Shown here piece by piece: positions 6,223 through 7,515 of a stretch of DNA of 7,515 nucleotides. The DNA comes from Clostridiales bacterium UBA1701 (GTDB taxonomy: Bacteria > Bacillota > Clostridia > Oscillospirales > Oscillospiraceae), in the NCBI GenBank assembly GCA_002320035.1, contig DCJL01000003.1, positions 1 through 7,515 of the forward strand. The letters run 5' to 3'. The notes under the pieces are model-generated. The model was not told where the DNA came from. It searched no databases and was given only the letters and a program-made list of their open reading frames with translations. The position numbers and the translations under genes were made by a program. Numbering within the stretch: position 1 is the first letter of the stretch; every line of letters starts with the position of its first letter.

Positions 6223-6586
6223 ATAGCTATTGTCTTCCGGGCATTAAGGGCGGTTATCGCTGCTTCGCATATGGGGAGCAAAACATCAATGTCCCCCTCA
6301 CGACAATCACACAGCAGAATTTCAAGCTGCTTTAATGAGGTGCTTTTTTGCCGGAGTTCCGGGTAGAAAATCTCGTCAGAGCCGATTTTCTAAGCACGAA
6401 TCAGCGGGTAAAGAATCTCCAGCTTGGGATTGCCCTTCCCGTTTTCAATATTGAGTATTGTCCTCGCATCAATATGGGGCTTGTCTGCAAGCTGAGCCTG
6501 AGACAAGCCCAGCTTTTTCCGGCACGTCTCGCGCTTTCGGCTAAGGACTGCATATTGTTGAGCATTGCAATTTCCTTCGAATACAT
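6216..6586 (-). pseudogene. XRE-family (Tn916 orf9-like) regulator, broken by frameshift and amber stop
   Basis: On the minus strand ATG 6586 opens MYSKEIAMLNN. The family-like reading then continues in the next frame from about 6560: QQYAVLSRKRETCRKKLGL, SQAQLADKPHIDARTILNIE, NGKGNPKLEILYPLIRA, then TAG (6392-6390), and in the same frame KIGSDEIFYPELRQK and on through ICEAAITALNARKTIAIK to TAA (6218-6216). SQAQLAD...ARTILNIENGKGNP is a clear helix-turn-helix of the XRE type, and the tail length (about 120 residues in all) fits Tn916 Orf9-like repressors. Two lesions are visible: a one-base deletion (or two-base insertion) at about 6555-6562, and the amber codon, probably once a Leu codon (RALKIG). 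The 61-residue frame from 6586 that ignores the shift is not a real product. The gene is convergent with the KTR gene, as orf9 is with orf6. Confidence 0.8.
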
Positions 6587-6792
6587 TTTACATTACATAT
6601 GTTTTCGATATAATTCTCTGCATTTCACTGGAATACTGTACTTTACTTTACGATTTTTCTTTTGCCGCCATGAATTGTAAAAATGTCGATTTCATTCAAT
6701 TAGCCTTTGCTTCACACGATTTGCGTTCATCATTATGCGAACGCTTGGATAACACAAAATGCGCAATACTGTGGAATATAAACACAACCGAT
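6587..6792. other. Intergenic AT-rich region between XRE pseudogene and hairpin cluster
   Basis: I see no supported gene here. It should hold the former promoter of the minus-strand XRE gene, but no clear pair of boxes is visible in that sense. A plus-strand TTTACA (6587-6592) and TATAAT (6609-6614), 16 bp apart, form a possible promoter with no evident gene after it. Short dyads are ACATATGT (6595-6602) and GCGTTC...GAACGC around 6722-6743. The plus-strand open frame through here runs into the hairpin at 6800 and looks like chance. Confidence 0.4.
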
Positions 6793-6831
6793 AAAAAAAG
6801 TCGGAGCAAGCTTTATATCGCTTGCTCCGAC
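6793..6831 (-). terminator. Strong intrinsic terminator for minus-strand transcription
   Basis: The perfect 12-bp stem 6800-6811 with 6820-6831 (GTCGGAGCAAGC and its complement) has an 8-nt loop. Read on the minus strand it is followed by TTTTTTT (plus 6793-6799). It would catch read-through from the minus-strand tRNA unit before it enters the XRE region. Confidence 0.85.
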
Positions 6832-6883
6832 GTGTAACATCGCAACAGTATAGATGCCGTTGTTTTCAGGTCTGCACCCAAAA

Positions 6884-6918
6884 CCAAATCGAAGCCCAGC
6901 GAAGCGGGTTCGATTTGG
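6884..6918. repeat. Long hairpin (10 + 3 bp stem)
   Basis: Arms CCAAATCGAA (6884-6893) and TTCGATTTGG (6909-6918) are perfectly paired. An inner CCC/GGG pair (6895-6897 with 6906-6908) continues the stem after one bulged G, capped by AGCGAAGC. On the minus strand it is followed by TTTTGGG, a weak T-run. On the plus strand it is followed directly by a strong AGGAGG. Confidence 0.65.
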
Positions 6919-6919
6919 A

Positions 6920-6964
6920 AAGGAGGAGCGACGGAATGAATGAGCGATGACTTTTTAAAATAAA
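6920..6964 (+). promoter_or_regulatory. Orphan ribosome binding site with micro-ORF (MSDDFLK)
   Basis: AAAGGAGGAG (about 6919-6928) lies upstream of two overlapping short frames: ATG 6936 (MNER, stop) and ATG 6940 (MSDDFLK, stop TAA 6961-6963). A strong ribosome site with a seven-codon frame between two hairpins looks like a leader, but no gene follows on the plus strand, only tRNA genes on the other strand. It may equally be part of a dispersed intergenic repeat. No plus-strand promoter was identified. Confidence 0.25.
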
Positions 6965-6969
6965 AAGTC
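6949..6969. repeat. AT-rich palindrome overlapping the tRNA terminator
   Basis: GACTTTTTA (6949-6957) and TAAAAAGTC (6961-6969) are perfect inverted repeats around AAA. It shares 6967-6969 with the stem of the tRNA-Ala terminator, so only one of the two hairpins can form fully in a minus-strand transcript. Confidence 0.55.
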
Positions 6970-6998
6970 GTCGCGAACGATATGAAGTCCGCGACGAC
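6962..6998 (-). terminator. Intrinsic terminator of the tRNA-Ala unit
   Basis: The stem CGCGACGAC (6990-6998) with GTCGTCGCG (6967-6975) has a 14-nt loop, and on the minus strand it is followed by TTTTT (plus 6962-6966). It begins only 1 base beyond the encoded CCA end of the tRNA. Confidence 0.85.
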
Positions 6999-6999
6999 G

Positions 7000-7076
7000 T
7001 GGTGGACTTGAAGGGGATCGAACCCTCGAACCTCACGGATGCGAACCGTGCGCTCTCCCAGCTGAGCTACAAGCCC
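7000..7076 (-). tRNA. tRNA-Ala (anticodon CGC)
   Basis: A complete cloverleaf is read on the minus strand. The acceptor stem is GGGCTTG with CAAGTCC, including the G3:U70 wobble pair that marks alanine tRNAs. The D arm is GCTC AGCTGGGA GAGC. The anticodon arm is CACGG-TTCGCAT-CCGTG with anticodon CGC (plus 7041-7043), reading GCG codons. A 6-nt variable loop and a T arm with TTCGATC follow. The discriminator is A, and CCA is encoded in the DNA (7000-7002). It has its own promoter upstream and a terminator right after it. The CGC species is an accessory isoacceptor, since GCG can be read by a UGC tRNA. Confidence 0.93.
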
Positions 7077-7088
7077 ATATGCAATTAA

Positions 7089-7117
7089 AAAATACCCTAT
7101 TTCTGCGGATTTGTCAA
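7089..7117 (-). promoter_or_regulatory. Promoter of tRNA-Ala
   Basis: On the minus strand a perfect TTGACA (plus 7112-7117) and TATTTT (plus 7089-7094) are separated by 17 bp and end 12 bases before the tRNA. This is a strong housekeeping promoter for a stable RNA. Confidence 0.8.
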
Positions 7118-7124
7118 GAAGGGG

Positions 7125-7154
7125 TGTGAACCGTACGGCGAATGCCGTGTCACA
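7125..7154. repeat. Interrupted hairpin between the tRNA fragment and the tRNA-Ala promoter
   Basis: The inner stem ACGGC/GCCGT (7135-7139 with 7144-7148) has a GAAT loop, and the outer TGTGA/TCACA (7125-7129 with 7150-7154) closes across an asymmetric internal loop. There is no T-run. It might end or stabilise the transcript that starts at the truncated tRNA. Confidence 0.4.
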
Positions 7155-7188
7155 GGTCAAAAGTCAGCGGGCATATAAGTGGATCGTT

Positions 7189-7214
7189 CGCTCTCCCAGC
7201 TGAGCTACATCCCC
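7189..7214 (-). pseudogene. 5' half of a truncated tRNA gene (probably tRNA-Ala type)
   Basis: On the minus strand the 26 bases run GGGGATG (acceptor 5' strand), TA, GCTC-AGCTGGGA-GAGC (complete D arm), G. The following AACGATCCAC does not form an anticodon stem, and no T arm or acceptor 3' strand is found before the next gene. The D arm is identical to that of the neighbouring tRNA-Ala. The GGGGATG acceptor is that expected of another alanine-type tRNA, though the identity cannot be proved without the anticodon. The break at about position 26-27 looks like a deletion or recombination junction. Confidence 0.85.
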
Positions 7215-7264
7215 AAGATGGGCGCCGCGGGGCGTAAAAAAGAGCCTCACCCTGCGACTCTGTT

Positions 7265-7292
7265 ATTATAACATAAAATTCAAATTTGTAAA
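7265..7292 (-). promoter_or_regulatory. Intact promoter of the truncated tRNA
   Basis: On the minus strand TTTACA (plus 7287-7292) and a perfect TATAAT (plus 7265-7270) are 16 bp apart. Transcription would begin near 7258, run through a GC-rich leader and the 26-base tRNA fragment, and could continue into tRNA-Ala. Confidence 0.7.
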
Positions 7293-7305
7293 GGAAAAAA
7301 TATGA

Positions 7306-7334
7306 TTGATTATATGGAATTTCTGTAGTACAAT
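7306..7334 (+). promoter_or_regulatory. Promoter of the SRP RNA gene
   Basis: TTGATT (7306-7311) and TACAAT (7329-7334) are 17 bp apart, about 20 bases before the conserved start of the SRP RNA. It diverges from the promoter of the truncated tRNA, with the two sharing the 7271-7305 AT-rich spacer. Confidence 0.7.
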
Positions 7335-7353
7335 AAGGTTGTGGCTTTTGACA

Positions 7354-7515
7354 AGGCTGCACTAGTTGGGGAGCCAGCGGTGCCCTGTAACCTGCAATCC
7401 GCTACAGCAGGGACGAATTCCCAGCCGAGGATATGTTCTGTGTCGTCTGACCCCGGTAAGCAGCGTTGACGATCCGGTCTCGCGCAACGGAAACCCGTGA
7501 ACCATGTCAGGCGGG
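7354..7515 (+). ncRNA. ffs: Signal recognition particle RNA, large Bacillus/Clostridia type (5' part, runs off window)
   Basis: This RNA is the scaffold of the signal recognition particle, which with Ffh takes nascent membrane proteins to the translocase. The Alu-domain start is recognisable: GCACTAGTTGGGGAG, AGCGGTGCCCTGTAACCTGC, AATCCGCTACAGCAGGG, then ACGAATTCCCAGCC. Further on, TTGACGATCC, CGCGCAACGG and GAACCATGTCAGG match the conserved 3'-leading part of the long form as known from Bacillus subtilis scRNA. The presence of the Alu domain separates it from the short 4.5S form of E. coli. The apical Ffh-binding loop (GGAAGG-type) and the 3' strand lie beyond the window. The mature 5' end is approximate, since in Bacillus it is set by processing. 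In many Clostridia the next gene is dnaX, which cannot be checked here. Confidence 0.93.

Noticed and set aside
6565..6837. Plus-strand open frame of about 90 codons
   Set aside because: It has no ribosome site or recognisable motif, runs against the XRE pseudogene at its start and through the minus-strand terminator stem at its end.
6813..7160. Minus-strand open frame of 115 codons across the tRNA
   Set aside because: It reads through tRNA-Ala, its terminator and two hairpins; it is a spurious frame of the kind often called over tRNA genes.
7155..7214. Group I intron or split-gene arrangement in the truncated tRNA
   Set aside because: The break is before the anticodon stem rather than in the anticodon loop, no 3' tRNA half follows, and the spacer of under 100 bases is too short for such an intron.
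7236..7260. Attenuator-like stem (GAGTC/GGCTC) plus T6 ahead of the tRNA fragment
   Set aside because: The expected transcription start near 7258 lies inside the first arm, so the stem would not be fully transcribed; one of the five pairs is G-U.
1..7515. CRISPR array, riboswitch or toxin-antitoxin pair
   Set aside because: There are no regularly spaced direct repeats, no recognisable aptamer core in the roughly 110-base sigma leader, and no small paired genes of a known TA family.

Overview
The window looks like a Gram-positive Clostridia chromosome, probably a gut member of the Oscillospirales or Lachnospirales. The evidence is AGGAGG-type ribosome sites, a large Bacillus/Clostridia-type SRP RNA, T-run intrinsic terminators, a lipobox lipoprotein, an ECF sigma/anti-sigma pair and Tn916-family debris. 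I cannot name a species.

Layout. 1-356 has no gene I can support. 357-1094 encodes an unrecognised membrane-anchored or secreted protein of 245 residues, followed by a hairpin. 1140-1302 holds the 5' end of an IS256-family transposase gene on the minus strand, cut to 30 codons. From about 1420 to 5959 runs a self-contained four-gene plus-strand module with its own extended -10 promoter. It encodes an ECF sigma factor, a one-pass membrane anti-sigma-like protein whose start overlaps the sigma stop, a lone OmpR/PhoB-type winged helix with no receiver domain, and a 727-residue lipoprotein that appears to join a propeller-like N-terminal half to an extracellular solute-binding half. Near-identical 22-nt palindromic repeats (21/22 matches) lie on either side of this module.

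5979-6592 holds a cysteine-rich KTR protein gene and, convergent to it across a shared terminator, an XRE-type regulator broken by a frameshift and an amber codon. This pair reproduces the orf6-orf9 arrangement of Tn916-like conjugative elements, where the position upstream of orf6 normally carries the cargo gene (tetM in Tn916). The ECF module sits in that position, so it may be cargo of a decayed element.

From about 6790 onward the sequence is RNA-gene territory: several hairpins, a complete minus-strand tRNA-Ala(CGC) with its own promoter and terminator, a truncated 5' half of a second tRNA that still has a good promoter, and the 5' part of the SRP RNA on the plus strand, running off the window end.

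How the genes may work together (inference): the lipoprotein and the outer domain of the anti-sigma protein would sense something outside the cell, and the sigma factor and winged-helix protein would carry the response. No ABC permease, kinase or receiver domain is present in the window.
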